From Lumbricus terrestris (Eukaryota; Annelida; Clitellata; Crassiclitellata; Lumbricidae): 64,000 nucleotides of DNA. The position numbers were made by a program, and so were the translations under genes. This document shows, one piece after another, positions 53,176 through 63,979 of the stretch. Each line of letters starts with the position of its first letter. Within the stretch, counting starts at the first letter, position 1. Location: NCBI GenBank assembly GCA_949752735.1, contig OX457052.1, positions 15,004,168 to 15,068,167 on the forward strand. The letters run 5' to 3'. Below the pieces are notes generated by a model, which saw only the letters and a list, made by a program, of their open reading frames with translations, was not told the origin of the DNA and did no database searches.

Positions 53176-55914
53176 CAGGGGTTATTTTAAGGAATTTTCT
53201 CAACTGCACATAAATGACGTATTTTGAGACTGGACATAAGAAAGTCCTTGACCAGGGATTTGTCCCCCAAAGCTGAAGCAGCTTTTGGTGAGCGCTCGTT
53301 AATAAGCTGGTGCTTTGCGCTTGGCCTTCGACTGGAGCTTTACATGTTTGAATATTAAGATTTTCCGACTTTATAAAACTTCATATTAAAGATCAAAATC
53401 AATTGTTATGACAATGTTTGACTCAAAGTTCATCATGGCAAAATCTCCAAATGAATAAACGAACGAAATCAGCTAGACGTTCTTAGACGTTTAGACTTTC
53501 AATATCCTTAATCGACTAGAGATCCCTTAAAGATCCCTTACAGATCTTCTGCTGTTGCTGGAATTGGAAATAGCTCAGAAAGATTGCTAAGTGTAATGAA
53601 GTTAAATGGTCCTATGTTCCTGGTCACTTCCAAAGTTTGCATTGTTTGTAAGGGTACGTCTAAATGTTGCTTTTCTGCTCTGAAACCCTGGCCATTAAGA
53701 TCAACATGATATTGTTTTGCTAAAGCTAAAGCTAGCAGACAAGATGAGATATTTCCCCAAGAAATAAAATCTTTGAGCTAATTTCAAATTTTGTATAAAA
53801 TAAAACTCACTAACTACAAAATAAAATGTAAGACCGATAAATATCATTAGCAAACCTCCCAAATGGTCATTATTGGTCAATAGGCTTATACTGACACCCA
53901 CACCAACACGAAGATGTAGGCCTACTGTTTAGGCTAATAGCAGTTTTAACCAGGAGCCGCGTGACCGCGTCGCCGATCTACATGTAAATGATATTTTGCC
54001 ACACCATAACTTGGCTTAGGGTACGACTGCTGGAAATTTTTATATGCTACAAGCTCTGGTGTCATTAATTCATGAGAACTAGAATGATTGTGTAAACATA
54101 GCCGCAGACTTGGTCCTGGGTTTGTGGAAACGAACGAGCGACCGAAGAATAATAATTTCCAATGTACGAGAACCTAGCTGGGTATGGGTTTTGGAAGGTG
54201 ATGTACCAATCGCAGTTTCAAATTTTGTTTGTTTTCCACACTGCACTGGTGGTATTCTAAGTTGTAATTTAGCGAGGTTGCTCATCATTTCAGTTCTGAT
54301 AGTCATGGTTTAGGACTTTAATAAGTGTCCCGTCCCATTGTTTAAATTTTATACAACATTATAATGGCAACTTTTAGACTGTGATCTTTAAAAAATTGCT
54401 CACAAATTTCAGGCCAAAAGGCATGGTTTGAGACTTCAAGAAATGCTCCTCCCATTGTTCACATTTCTGAATTTCCACACTGTAACTGTCATCTGAACAA
54501 AATTGCTCCTTTTAAATGCTGACAGCTATGGTTTTTAGAGTTTAGAGAGACTCCTCCTTATTGTTTAATTTTTTCATTTGCACGCTGTTAATCTGGCATT
54601 TAAAGCTGTCATTTGAAAAAATTACTCATAATTTTCTTTTCTCGTCCATTGTTTGAAAAAACGTAATTTGCCCACTGTTGTAGTAGCATTTTAGGCTGTT
54701 ACCTTGACAAATTCAATCATAATTTGGTACTCGGAGACGTGGTTTAAGACTTGAATAATTCCCTCTACATGTAGCTTAAAATTTTCTAAAATTTACACAA
54801 CGTAATGGTGGCAGTTTAGGCTGTCATCTGTATCAAAATTGATAATTATGGACAAGCAGTGAATAACACCGTAAAAATCTATAATAATGCTTGTGATAAT
54901 TTTTCTGAAATATTTGGGGGATATAAGATAATTATAAGCATCTCCGTCACCACCACAAGTTTCGGGTTCCGTTCCTCGATCCTATCCCAACTAAGTCTAC
55001 ACCCCTGTGCGAGATGCTAGTTCAATAACATAGGCCTACGTGTATCTTTCAGATTCTGAAGATGGTGATTTTTGGCTGGGACCACATAATCTCAAAAAGG
55101 GTGCGTGTAATATGGGGATATATGGAGAATTTGGAAGAAAATTTGAGTAATAATGCATTGACCTACAATCCTACAGCATGTATGCATGTATTGGATAACC
55201 TGTGTGGCTGAAAGGCTAGCTCAGTCTGGATGTCTGCCTGATTAATTCTTTTCTATTCATCGCCTGTCTCCAGTTAGATACTTGGGTTGTTATATTATAG
55301 TAGACTATTTTGCTTTATGCGTCTGACTGTCTACATCCCTTCCTGCTTCAGCTTGTCAGAGCAAGCGGCAAAAGCAGGAGAAAGTAGACTACGATGGCCA
55401 AGAAGTTGTCATTATGGTATGAAGGATAACCCCGGCCTTTACAACTTTATCAGGATATCAACCTACAGCAGGCCTTGAATCTGCATCCGCCCATACATTT
55501 AGCCTACTGCAAATTCTTCTGTCTGCAGCCTATGTGTGCTTTTTTAGCAGAACCTTGTCTTCGATTACATCACCCATTTTCCCCGCTCTTACTTCATGCA
55601 CACGGGTGACCTTCGCCGTATCGGTCTAATGCTTGACTTGAAAACTGCATGTAATCACCATATCTATTATAGTTCACGCCAACTTTCAACAGGTCTGCTC
55701 TTTTCCTGAACATATATATCACCCAAATAAACCGCCTCAAAGATGTTCACTCTGGGCTGTTACTATCATGTTTGTGTCCAACTTTTTACCACTAACTTCT
55801 CGTCGGTTCACGCAATTAGGCAAAAAGTAACTGCACAAGATCTGATTTTCAACTGCACAAATCTCTTTCCCAACTACACACTTTGTGTTCAGCTGCACGT
55901 TAAAATAACCCCTG
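53176..55914. mobile_element. 2.74-kb hAT-like element, CAGGGGTTATTTTAA termini (nested)
   Basis: Ends CAGGGGTTATTTTAAGG and CGTTAAAATAACCCCTG, perfect 8-bp duplication GGGCTTAG. Subterminal AACTGCACA motifs (53205; 55830-55900) link it to the ~200-bp TGCAGTT MITEs. The interior has a diverged tandem array at 54300-54850 and no recognisable transposase, only short ORFs, so it is non-autonomous or decayed. Confidence 0.87.
54300..54850. repeat. ~106-118-bp diverged tandem array, about 5 units
   Basis: Unit starts CATGGTTTAGGACTT (54304, 54422, ~54526, ~54738) and includes CACACTGTAA and CTGTCATCTGAACAAAATT. This is similar to CACATTGCAATGGCAGC and GTCATCTTAACAAAATAGC in the array at 45815. 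Confidence 0.8.
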
Positions 55915-55942
55915 GGGCTTAGTCCCCCTAGCGCCGCTACTG

Positions 55943-56060
55943 TCTGCCAGTGCCAGTCCCAGGCTTGGATAAAGGAGAAGGGCAACACTAATCATCTTTG
56001 ATATGGCAGTGTCGTTAAACATGTAGCAAGCATTTCCACCTGATGACGTTGGGCCGACGG
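55943..56060 (+). repeat. Dispersed module GCCAGTCCCAGGC...AAAGGAGAAGGG
   Basis: TGCCAGTCCCAGGCTTGG, ATAAAGGAGAAGGGCAACAC and CAGTGTCGTTAAAC, matching 9645-9725. Confidence 0.6.
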
Positions 56061-56459
56061 ACGGGGGGTAGTGGGAAGAAGGGGGGGTTAGTGATAAACT
56101 CAAGAGGACAGAACGGTTTGCTTTAATTCACACAGACTTAATTTTAGCAACAAAACTCGTCAGCCGTATGAAATGAACCGCCCCGTTCGCTTGAAGTCAT
56201 GAATACTCAGAACATGCCGAAGGCAGTTCCTGATCTAGTGCGTTCGCATGTCATATAACGAAACTCAATGACTCCTTTTGATGACTGGTATATCGATTCC
56301 CGTGTCGAAAACTGTTTCTGTTAACACTGTTGACTTGGCCGAACGCCCACCTTTAAACTACGACCAAATTAGCATACAATAACAAAACTTGTCATGCTGT
56401 CTCTGTTGGGTAAAAACCCGCACCAAAGTCAATAGCTGGGTAGACTTCCTAATTCGCGT

Positions 56460-56650
56460 TTCTATTTAACGACACCCAGCGTTTAAAGTGGGTGGTAACG
56501 CATGGGTACGGCGTTCTCAATGTTCTTGGAATTATTCTGCTCACCATCTAATGATACCACGAAGCTCATAAATTATGCGTTTCAATAAGACTCCTCTTCA
56601 CAGTTCCCACTGCTCACCAGTATTATGTGCCAGAGTATTTTACGCTACGT
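56460..56650. repeat. Dispersed repeat, copy 1 of 2
   Basis: CAGCGTTTAAAGTGGGTGG, TGTTCTTGGAATTATTCTGC and GTTCCCACTGCTCACC match, with divergence, 59965-60130. Confidence 0.5.
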
Positions 56651-57819
56651 ATAAACGCAGAGTAAAGGTTTACGCCTGACCCATAACTACCGTTTTAAAT
56701 CGTTATTCGGGTGTAGACCATATTTACGCTGGAGTAAGAGATACGCGTAGCGTAAATATGGTACATAATAGCCGCCCCAGAGCCATACTGACGACACCCT
56801 ATAGCTTGTGTTAAAACAAAGATGATCAGCAATTCAGCATCACCCTCTTCAGGGCCTCCTGTCTTAGCCATATTATAGTGCAATGTAAATTAGGTCTAAT
56901 CATGACAAATTCTAGAATAATTATTATAGCATTGTCGGTAGACGGTAGCATATGCATGCTATACTTCCAGGAAGCTTCACACACAAATAAATAATTTAAT
57001 GTTTAAATACAAGTAGCAATGCGATACAACACAATGCAGTACAATACAATAGAACACACACCCACACCCACACACACCCACACGGCACACACAGTCACAC
57101 ACACAGTCACACACACAGACTGTCAATTATCAGCGCAAATGCTAAAGCTCAGAGTTTGGAAGCCTACAGTCAGTATATTTGAAGCTAGTTTTTAACATAT
57201 TTATTTAAAGGCTTTCGCTTCCCCGACAGCCTAGGAAGACTGGTATACCTACACTGCACTCCAGTGACCGTGTTGTCATTGCCTGTTGAGGTGTCCACCT
57301 CATTTTAATTCATTTCGACGGACTAAACCGGTTCCTAAACATAACTAGGCCTATGCACCAGTCAAGCTGGAGCCCTCTGAAACGTTGGTAGTCTCGCTAA
57401 GTTCAGATTCAACCTGTTTTCGCTTGCATTCTTGGCGTTCATAAGAGCTGAAGTCAGCACAGAGGAACAAAGATCCTTTGCCCGTTTACTATGCCACCTC
57501 TGACATGGTGGTAGGCTACTAAGACGCTACAGCTATGCACTTGTATTTGCAAGCACACTCGTGAAACCAGCCGATTTTAATTGCTACTTTACAGACTGTC
57601 ATCGGGCATAAATTTGCATAAGTCTACTACTTTGTACAGCAATTATGCATAAAAATAACTACATAACATACGGGCAATTGACACTAGAACCCCTTACAAG
57701 TGCGGACCCGGCGTTAAGCTGGGACAACAGGTCGTTAAAGTCACCACTTAGCTAAAAGCGGCAAGCCCCTGGAATATTTAGAGAGATGAAGCATTTTTTT
57801 TATTACACTCAGAAAGGTG
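56651..57819. other. Unassigned intergenic DNA
   Basis: (CA)n/CACACCC-rich stretch at 57056-57118 and an inverted pair around CATATTTACGCT at 56719-56762; nothing coding recognised. Confidence 0.35.
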
Positions 57820-57915
57820 TTTTTTTCTGCGGTGCTAGATCCAGGAGCACTTCTGAGAAGCGCTCTTGAAGAAGCACTTTATAAATTCTTGAATCAATTC
57901 TTGATTGAATTAAGT
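57820..57915 (+). mobile_element. LINE 3' tail
   Basis: GGTGCTAGATCCAGGAGC, CTTGAAGAAGCACTTTATAA and a TTGAATCAATTC tail; a diverged version of the local LINE 3' end. Confidence 0.55.
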
Positions 57916-58431
57916 AAACAGACACATTCAAAAGCCCTTCCTATTCTAAACTAAAACTTAGATAAACTCATAAGACTAACTAAAAAGACTAACCAAAAAT
58001 ATGGGCGTATACATAATTAAGCAAATCTGTAAAAAATTGATATATATATATATATTATTTATTTATTTTCCTGAACCAAACAAACATAATACAATTATGG
58101 CAGTAAACATAATACTTTAGCATAATTATGTCTATGTATATAATGATGATGATGATGATATAATATACATTATATTTCTATAATTCGTAAACAAATGTTA
58201 AAAACAATACCTCTGGCAGATGCAGTAATTATTGAGTGGCGATAGAAAGCAGAGGAGTGGTGAAAATGCAAGACATACAATGAAAGAACAAGCAGAGGTC
58301 TTTAGCATTGGCTCAGATGGTTCCATAACAAGAAGTGGTTGAAGAATTTGACAGATACTGTTAAATGCAAGCTCATAAATGTAGATTACAACAGATTATC
58401 CAGTTGTGTATGTGGATTTATATATACTCAC
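57916..58431. other. Unassigned AT-rich DNA
   Basis: (TA)n and (GAT)n tracts near 58040 and 58143; no exon. Confidence 0.35.
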
Positions 58432-58695
58432 AGACAGAGGCGGATACAGAAATTTTAGAAGGGGCGGGCCAACATTTTCGGTCAGATAAAGATACCGTTT
58501 TATCCGTCAAAATAACTGATGACTTATTTTTTTAGTCATAGCGTTCTTAAGCCTCTGTACGGTCTTCGAGTACGGACCTTGTGGGGCGTGGGTGGGAAGG
58601 GTCCTATGAAACTACTCATGGGGGTCCACGTCAGCTTGTCAAAAATAAAGAAATTAATTTCTAAATGGGGGCCGTGGCCGAATTTGCTCCCCTGC
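58432..58695. mobile_element. hAT-like MITE, GGCGGATACAGAAATTTT family, copy 4 (decayed)
   Basis: AGGCGGATACAGAAATTTTAG, AACTGATGACTTATTTTTTT and ATTTCTAAATGGGGGCC match the 10833 copy in the same order; both termini are eroded. Confidence 0.7.
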
Positions 58696-59040
58696 CCACA
58701 GAAAATAAAATCTGAAGGTGCCTAAAATAACCTGTAGGTGCCATAATACCGGTACCAGTAATGGGACTGAGGTGCAATTTACTTACTATGCCAAATTACA
58801 TAGAAGTTAAATTTGTGCAGACTGCATAGATGCCGAGATATAGTAAGGAAATGAATAAGTATATTGTTATTAGTAGAAGACTGAACATATATAACTAATA
58901 GAGATAGCATATATGTTTGCAAGCATTGCTTTAAAATGAGTGATTGAGAAATACCCCACAGATCCATATTTACAGGCCAGTGGAATTTAATCTTATTATT
59001 ATGCTTTTATTCTGCTGTTGTTAAATTTTTTTTATTATTA

Positions 59041-59044
59041 TAAA

Positions 59045-59132
<88 letters not shown>
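59041..59132. repeat. (ATT)n trinucleotide microsatellite
   Basis: About 30 uninterrupted ATT units; poly-Asn in one minus-strand frame, which is an artefact. Confidence 0.97.
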
Positions 59133-59134
<2 letters not shown>

Positions 59135-59199
59135 CATCATGATCATTAGTAGTAGTAGTAGTATAAGTGTTAGTATTATTGTTGTTAATCATCATCAAT

Positions 59200-59680
59200 A
59201 TCATTGGGCTCAATGCCCGTAAGAGTCCGACGCCACTCCCTGTCTGAGTCTGTCTCGCATCATGCTTCCAGCTTCAACAGGTCCGGTCAGCAGGTCTGCT
59301 CCATACCATTAACATCTTGGAGCAGCTAGACCACCTTGTCTAAATGAAGAGAATATTGGGAGAGAGGCATGAAGGACAACCTGGGTCAATGCCCGTATGT
59401 GTCCCACGCTCTCTCCTCCGACTCTCTCCACCGGTCTGTCCTGACCGGACTGTGCATGTCTGCTCCACATCATGACACCTAGAAGCATCTGGGTCGCTAT
59501 GTCACTTGTGTCGTGGTTTTTGCGGATTTCAATCGTCTTGGTCCTTTACTGCCAGCGTATCGCCACCCATCTGGCAAACCTTCCTCCTTTGTCTGGGCTT
59601 GGGACCGGCACAGGGAAGTTGTTGGTTCCCTGTGGCGGAGGATGGATGCAGTTTAACGTCGTGCCCAGGACGGGGATTGT
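59200..59680. repeat. Diverged ~185-bp direct duplication plus dispersed module
   Basis: GGGCTCAATGCCCGTAAGAG (59206) and GGGTCAATGCCCGTATGTG (59382) start parallel stretches sharing CTGACCGG/GGTCCGGTCAG and TCTGCTCCA landmarks. A CTGGGCTTGGGACCGGCAC module follows at 59592. Confidence 0.55.
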
Positions 59681-60760
59681 TGTTAATACTATAATTAATT
59701 ATTATGATTATCACTGTTGCATTGATAATTAAGTTCTAGTTAAGTATTATGTATGCTATGAAAACATTCATGAATAATAATTAAGGAAGAGGGGTCAGGA
59801 TAGTTATAAGCTATTAGCTTTTTCTGGCTCCTGTTGCACTGTACTTATAATAATTGTTCATGATTGCATCAACAGAGTTGAATGTGCAATAAACAAACAA
59901 TAAACAAACAATAAATAAAAACAAATCACAGTGAATCCACTTCTGCACTCAAAGACTTAGACAGTTTTAAGCCAGAGTTTAAAGTAGGTGGGAACATGTG
60001 GAAACAGCGTTCCCACTGTTCTCGGAATTCTTGGCTTATATGCTCTCCATACATGGAACCCTGGAAACACATGCGTTCCAATAAACTCTTTTCAGCGTTC
60101 CGACTGCTCAGTCAGCGTTCCCACTGCTCACCCAAAAACTGTAACCACTTATTCAAGCCTTCATTGGAAAACCATTATAGTCTATTTTTGACATTTTTTA
60201 GTTAACTATGCCTTGTGACATCTCATGCTAATGCATTACTAATTTACTATACCTCTGAATAGCACAATAGGTGAGCACTGTTAAATAAATAAAAATTATT
60301 TAGACCTACTCAACTGAACCGTTTCCTTCTAAAGTGCCTCGCGATCAGTTGCCACGATTCTTCTCTTGTGCTTCGAAAATGCATCAAAGTTGCTGGTGAC
60401 AGATGACTTCACGTGGATCAAGCTGTGTACAGTACAATACAAAGATTTGCACGCTATTGTAAAGTGGTGCACTTCCAGATGTAACAGGCCTACTATAATA
60501 TGCAACAAAATGAACTATTCTCTAGAATGGTCATGTTTGTTTTTACAAGACAGGAAAAATTGATTTTATAAATTGTCTTTTGAATGTATGTAAGTTGCAA
60601 ATGATTAATCTTCAAAATGCAGCTTCTAAAATCTAAATAAATAATTATGGTTGCATGGTAGCAAGGGAGTAACCCAGAGTCCCAGACCCACCCCATTTTT
60701 CTGATTTGACCCCATTCACAAAGCTTTGCCAAGGTCTTTGCATTTTTAAGTGAAGAATAT
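59681..60760. other. Intergenic DNA with a dispersed-repeat copy
   Basis: 59965-60130 is the second copy of the repeat at 56460 (GTTCCCACTGTTCTCGGAATT). Otherwise AT-rich, no supported exon. Confidence 0.4.
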
Positions 60761-60767
60761 TATGTGT

Positions 60768-60808
60768 GTATATATATATATATGTATATATATTATATAT
60801 ATATATCA
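60768..60808. repeat. (TA)n microsatellite
   Basis: TA tract with GTATATATAT variants, about 140 bp upstream of the signal-peptide exon. Confidence 0.85.
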
Positions 60809-60945
60809 TGAGGGTTTCTAAATACACCAGTAAGTCTATGGGCAGATATTAGCAGCAGACAGCCGCTCTCATTTGCCTATCTATACCTGGCAATCGGTTA
60901 GCACCTGTGGCACAACACGAGCCCGCCGCGTGGACTCAACGAACC

Positions 60946-61030
60946 ATGCAAGTCTGCAAGTTTCTGCTCCAGTTGATAGCCATCAGCTGGGTATTAACAC
61001 AGTACGCCGTGTCGTTAAGTTCGTGCAAAG
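60946..61030 (+). CDS. First coding exon of an unidentified secreted protein
   Basis: ATG in context ACCATGC, 28 codons and one base, then a donor AAAG|GTAGGA. The peptide MQVCKFLLQLIAISWVLTQY continues AVSLSSCK: a basic residue, a long hydrophobic core and a small-residue cleavage region, a convincing signal peptide. An in-frame ATG 13 codons upstream is possible. I found no downstream exon in the last 3 kb, so the rest of the gene is either beyond the window or this is a chance ORF. Confidence 0.45.
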
Positions 61031-61199
61031 GTAGGATATATATACACTTGCTTTCATGCTGCGATTGGCACGATATCTTGGAACGGAACGGAACGACCGA
61101 TGAAAGCGACCAACCCGCCTTGGAAATTTAGTGACGTCGACGTTGACTTATAAAAAAACCTGACTCATACTCTTAAAAGCCTATAATACTACACGGTAG

Positions 61200-61439
61200 C
61201 GCATTGAGTATAGGATCGCTGCTATCGTTCGGCATGCCAGCTTGGTGATGCCCATACATCCTATTGCTCCGCGGGTATCCAAGGTCACCGGCTCTCCGTT
61301 CCGCACCGAAGGGCGGAACTCCGCGGAAGGGGTGCTCTTGGTTCAATTCGCATGAACTGCAACTATGCAGAATCAAGCATTTTCCGCGGTGGGCCCAGTG
61401 GTCACGAATATGGTCTACATCATTAAGCATTTTCGTATT
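61200..61439. other. Unassigned G+C-richer patch
   Basis: Both strands are open for about 80 codons (GGGTATCCAAGGTCACCGG; CGCACCGAAGGGCGGAAC). No domain recognised; perhaps an old retroelement fragment. Confidence 0.3.
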
Positions 61440-61535
61440 AAACTCAAAACTGTTTTTACCGTGCTGGAGTCGGGAGCGCTACTGAGTGGTCCCCTTGAAG
61501 ATGCACTATGGAAATTCTTGAATGAATGAATAAGG
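61440..61535 (+). mobile_element. LINE 3' tail
   Basis: AAACTGTTTTTACCGTGCTGG, GTCGGGAGCGCTACTGAGTG and CTTGAAGATGCACTATGG with an (AATG)n tail. Confidence 0.75.
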
Positions 61536-62250
61536 CTCCGACTCAATAATATGCGCAAAAGTTTAGTTATCTTTATAAAATAATTACCTTTCAGTCGCGT
61601 CCGGCCAACCACCATATAAACAATATGGCCATCCGGAAGTTTGGCAGAATAGAGTGCTGCGATCTATGTCCTTAAGTAAGTAAGTAATAAATTACTATCA
61701 CAATAATTATGCACAATGAACTTTTATTTGATACAATCATACAAATATCAACTGGGTGGGCCAGTGGGTGGTAACTGTGGAGTAGGCCTACGTCTGAATT
61801 AGGCCTATAGGGTTAACTATTGCTCGCTCTCCGACTGTTAATGCTGCAATCTCCCTTGTATATGCGTTTGTGCTGAGCCGCCTTGACTACTGCGCCTCCA
61901 TCTTTGATTGATTTTATTCCAGTGCTGAAAAGTCAGTTCATATAATAATAGGCTACTCACGTCTGCAGTCTATTAGGCCTATAGAGGAATGTGGAATATG
62001 GAAGGCATGCTGCAGGGGCTAATATGAAGCGATTGACATTGCCAAGTGTAGGCCTATAGTCAACTTGTCTGGATTGTCCAGTGTCAGTGGTCTGTAATGT
62101 GCATTTGTCAGAGATTAGCCCAGTTCAGCTGCATACGGTATATTAAGATTTTATTCTAATATATATAGACTCCACCTAAAATCAGTGACGTCTACCAGCA
62201 GGGTGAGAATGCCATATACTTAGGCCTATGACATTATAGGCCTATATATA
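61536..62250. other. Unassigned intergenic DNA
   Basis: TAGGCCTA motifs and a short CAGCAGGGTGAGAATGCC terminus of the CAGTGTGAGAATT MITE family near 62197; no gene. Confidence 0.35.
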
Positions 62251-62928
62251 CAGGGTGGTCCAAAATAAACCGCACAATGATAAATTGATAGTACCGGTAC
62301 TTTATTCAGACCAATTCAAATATAACCGTGAAAATTCACAAAAACACAGCAATTATTTTTACTGTAACATTACATGGATGGATTTCGTTACATAAAATGG
62401 TCAATGTGTCCTCCTTGCTGCTGGGAGTGTTCCATCGACCACGCATTGAAGCCGACGACGCCATTGATCAATTGCGCGGTCAATGAAACGCTGTGACAGC
62501 TTGGTCCACTCTGTGACGATTGTTTCTTTCAGCTGATCCACTGTGGTGAAACTTCTACGACGGTATACCATCTGTTGAAGGGCGCCCCAAACAGCGTAGT
62601 CGGCTGGATTCAAGTCCGGGCTGTTTGGGGGCCACATCTCAGGCTGAATGAAAGAAATGTTCTCACGTCGCAGATACTCCATAGTGTTCTTGGCGGTGTG
62701 TGGTGGAGCGCCGTCCTGCTGTAGGGTCCAAGTGTGGTGTTGGCATATTGCACGGATGTCAGGTAAAAGATCATCACAAAGAACGTGCTGACAATAATAT
62801 TGACTGTTCACCTTCGCATCTGGCTCAATGACGACAATGCGTGATTTTCCCATTTTTGATATGGCGACCGAAACCATGACGTTACGGCTGAAGTGCTGGC
62901 GCTCACGGATAAGTCTCGTCAGGGCCTA
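62251..62928 (-). mobile_element. Truncated Tc1/mariner element
   Basis: Terminal CAGGGTGGTCCAAAATAAAC next to TA at 62249-62250 gives one end, on the 3' side of the transposase. The other end is lost where unrelated G-rich DNA begins at about 62929. Confidence 0.8.
62401..62928 (-). pseudogene. Mariner-family (DD37D) transposase, N-terminally truncated
   Basis: The frame reads from about 62928 (TRLIRERQHFSRNVMVSVAI) to a stop at 62401. The DDE_3 catalytic core shows LQQDGAPPHT and WPPNSPDLNPADYAVWGALQ. Thirty-seven residues separate the Asp of QDG from the Asp of PAD, a DD37D spacing. The helix-turn-helix DNA-binding region and the first catalytic Asp region are missing or at the broken edge. 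The surviving frame has no stop, so the loss is recent or the copy young. It cannot transpose itself. Confidence 0.9.
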
Positions 62929-62929
62929 C

Positions 62930-63420
62930 TACGCCATGGGGGATGGAAGCAGACTGCTTCCAATTTGGGCCAGGGGGGGGAAAGGTTTCCCCCCTGGCCC
63001 AGGGGGATAAAGTTGACTATAGAAGATTTACTCCTGAACATTTCCCCCGATATTCCCCAGCATCTGCCATGGACTTCCTCCTGGTAAATCCCCCGACATA
63101 ACACAGGGTAAATCTTCATTTAATTTGACTTTTTCTTAGCACTCACATAAATTTGTCCTTGCACTTCCATCAAATTCGCACCCATCAGGGCTTTCCACGT
63201 GGGGGGGGGGAGTAAGTGGCCTGATGCCCTGATCCAACTTGTGCCAGAGGGAAATCCCCCCCCCCCCAATTGATCTCCCCCATACCCACGGTAAATTCCC
63301 CTTGAACGTTCATCCCGCCATCTCAAGGGCAGATATTCATTTAGTATGACCTTTGCTTTGCAGTCACTTACATTTGTCCCTGCACGTATATGGCGCTCGG
63401 CGCTCGCTCTCACAACTCAT
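62930..63420. repeat. G/C-run-rich diverged tandem duplication
   Basis: Two blocks share GGTAAATCTTCATTTAATTTG / GGCAGATATTCATTTAGTATG and CATAAATTTGTCCTTGCAC / CTTACATTTGTCCCTGCAC at roughly 240-bp spacing, each with GGGGGG/CCCCCC runs. It abuts the break in the mariner transposase. Confidence 0.6.
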
Positions 63421-63530
63421 AATTAATTACATTAATTGTTTAAAACAATTAAAGTATATTTTATATCTACTGACACTGCATTTGTTATATACAAGAAGTT
63501 GATATTTTACTGAATGCTGGACTTTTCCAA

Positions 63531-63775
63531 ACTTCACAGGACTACTACAGTGTTTAACGCACTGTTAACCCATAATGAGAAATTTTAGAATGTTACAATT
63601 ATATTGTGCAAATAAAAAAAAATAATGGGGAGGCGACATTTTACGATATCCTACACCACGTTTCTGATCATTGAGTTCACGAGCAACTTTGTGAAGATGA
63701 CAGCTTAAAAATTTACAATTACAGCGTGCAAATCCAAAAAAGTGAAATTTTCATGACTTAATTTATCGTTCATAA
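63531..63775. repeat. Relative of the hAT internal tandem unit
   Basis: ACAGTGTTTAACGCACTG, then (inverted) TTTGCACGCTGTAATTGTAA and AAGCTGTCATCTTCACAAAG resemble the array units at 54300 and 45815. Confidence 0.55.
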
Positions 63776-63777
63776 CA

Positions 63778-63822
63778 GGCTCTTGTTTGCTAGCTGTTAT
63801 TAACAGCTAGCAAACAAGAGCC
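63778..63822. repeat. Perfect 22-bp palindrome with 1-nt centre
   Basis: Left arm 63778-63799 GGCTCTTGTTTGCTAGCTGT plus TA, centre T, right arm its exact reverse complement to 63822. A cruciform-capable structure between two repeat blocks. Confidence 0.95.
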
Positions 63823-63893
63823 TAAAACATGCGCTCTAGTCGAGGCCAACAGCTAAAAATGCGTTGGTTTCTGGGTCTCCGTCCCAGACCCCG

Positions 63894-63979
63894 CTGGGGG
63901 AGCTTACGACGCTCCCCCAGACCCCCTAGTCGCTATGGGCTTCGTGCCTTCGGCACTCGCAGCTTCGCGCCTTCGGCGC
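63894..63979. repeat. Three compact hairpins including two TTCG-loop stems
   Basis: CTGGGGGAGC/GCTCCCCCAG (63894-63920), GTGC-CTTCG-GCAC (63944-63956) and GCGC-CTTCG-GCGC (63967-63979); the last two are 23-bp tandem copies with compensating base changes. Confidence 0.85.

Larger units (their letters stand above)
52920..55942. mobile_element. hAT-like element, CAGTGGCGGCGCCA termini (outer shell, interrupted)
   Basis: Ends CAGTGGCGGCGCCACC and CTAGCGCCGCTACTG, perfect 8-bp duplication TCTGCCAG 3 kb apart. The element at 53176-55914 is inserted within it. Confidence 0.87.

Noticed and set aside
59007..59213. Poly-Asn ORF
   Set aside because: Produced by the (ATT)n microsatellite.
63120..63413. 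97-codon ORF upstream of the mariner transposase as its missing N-terminus
   Set aside because: It consists of the G-rich duplicated block and shows no helix-turn-helix pattern.
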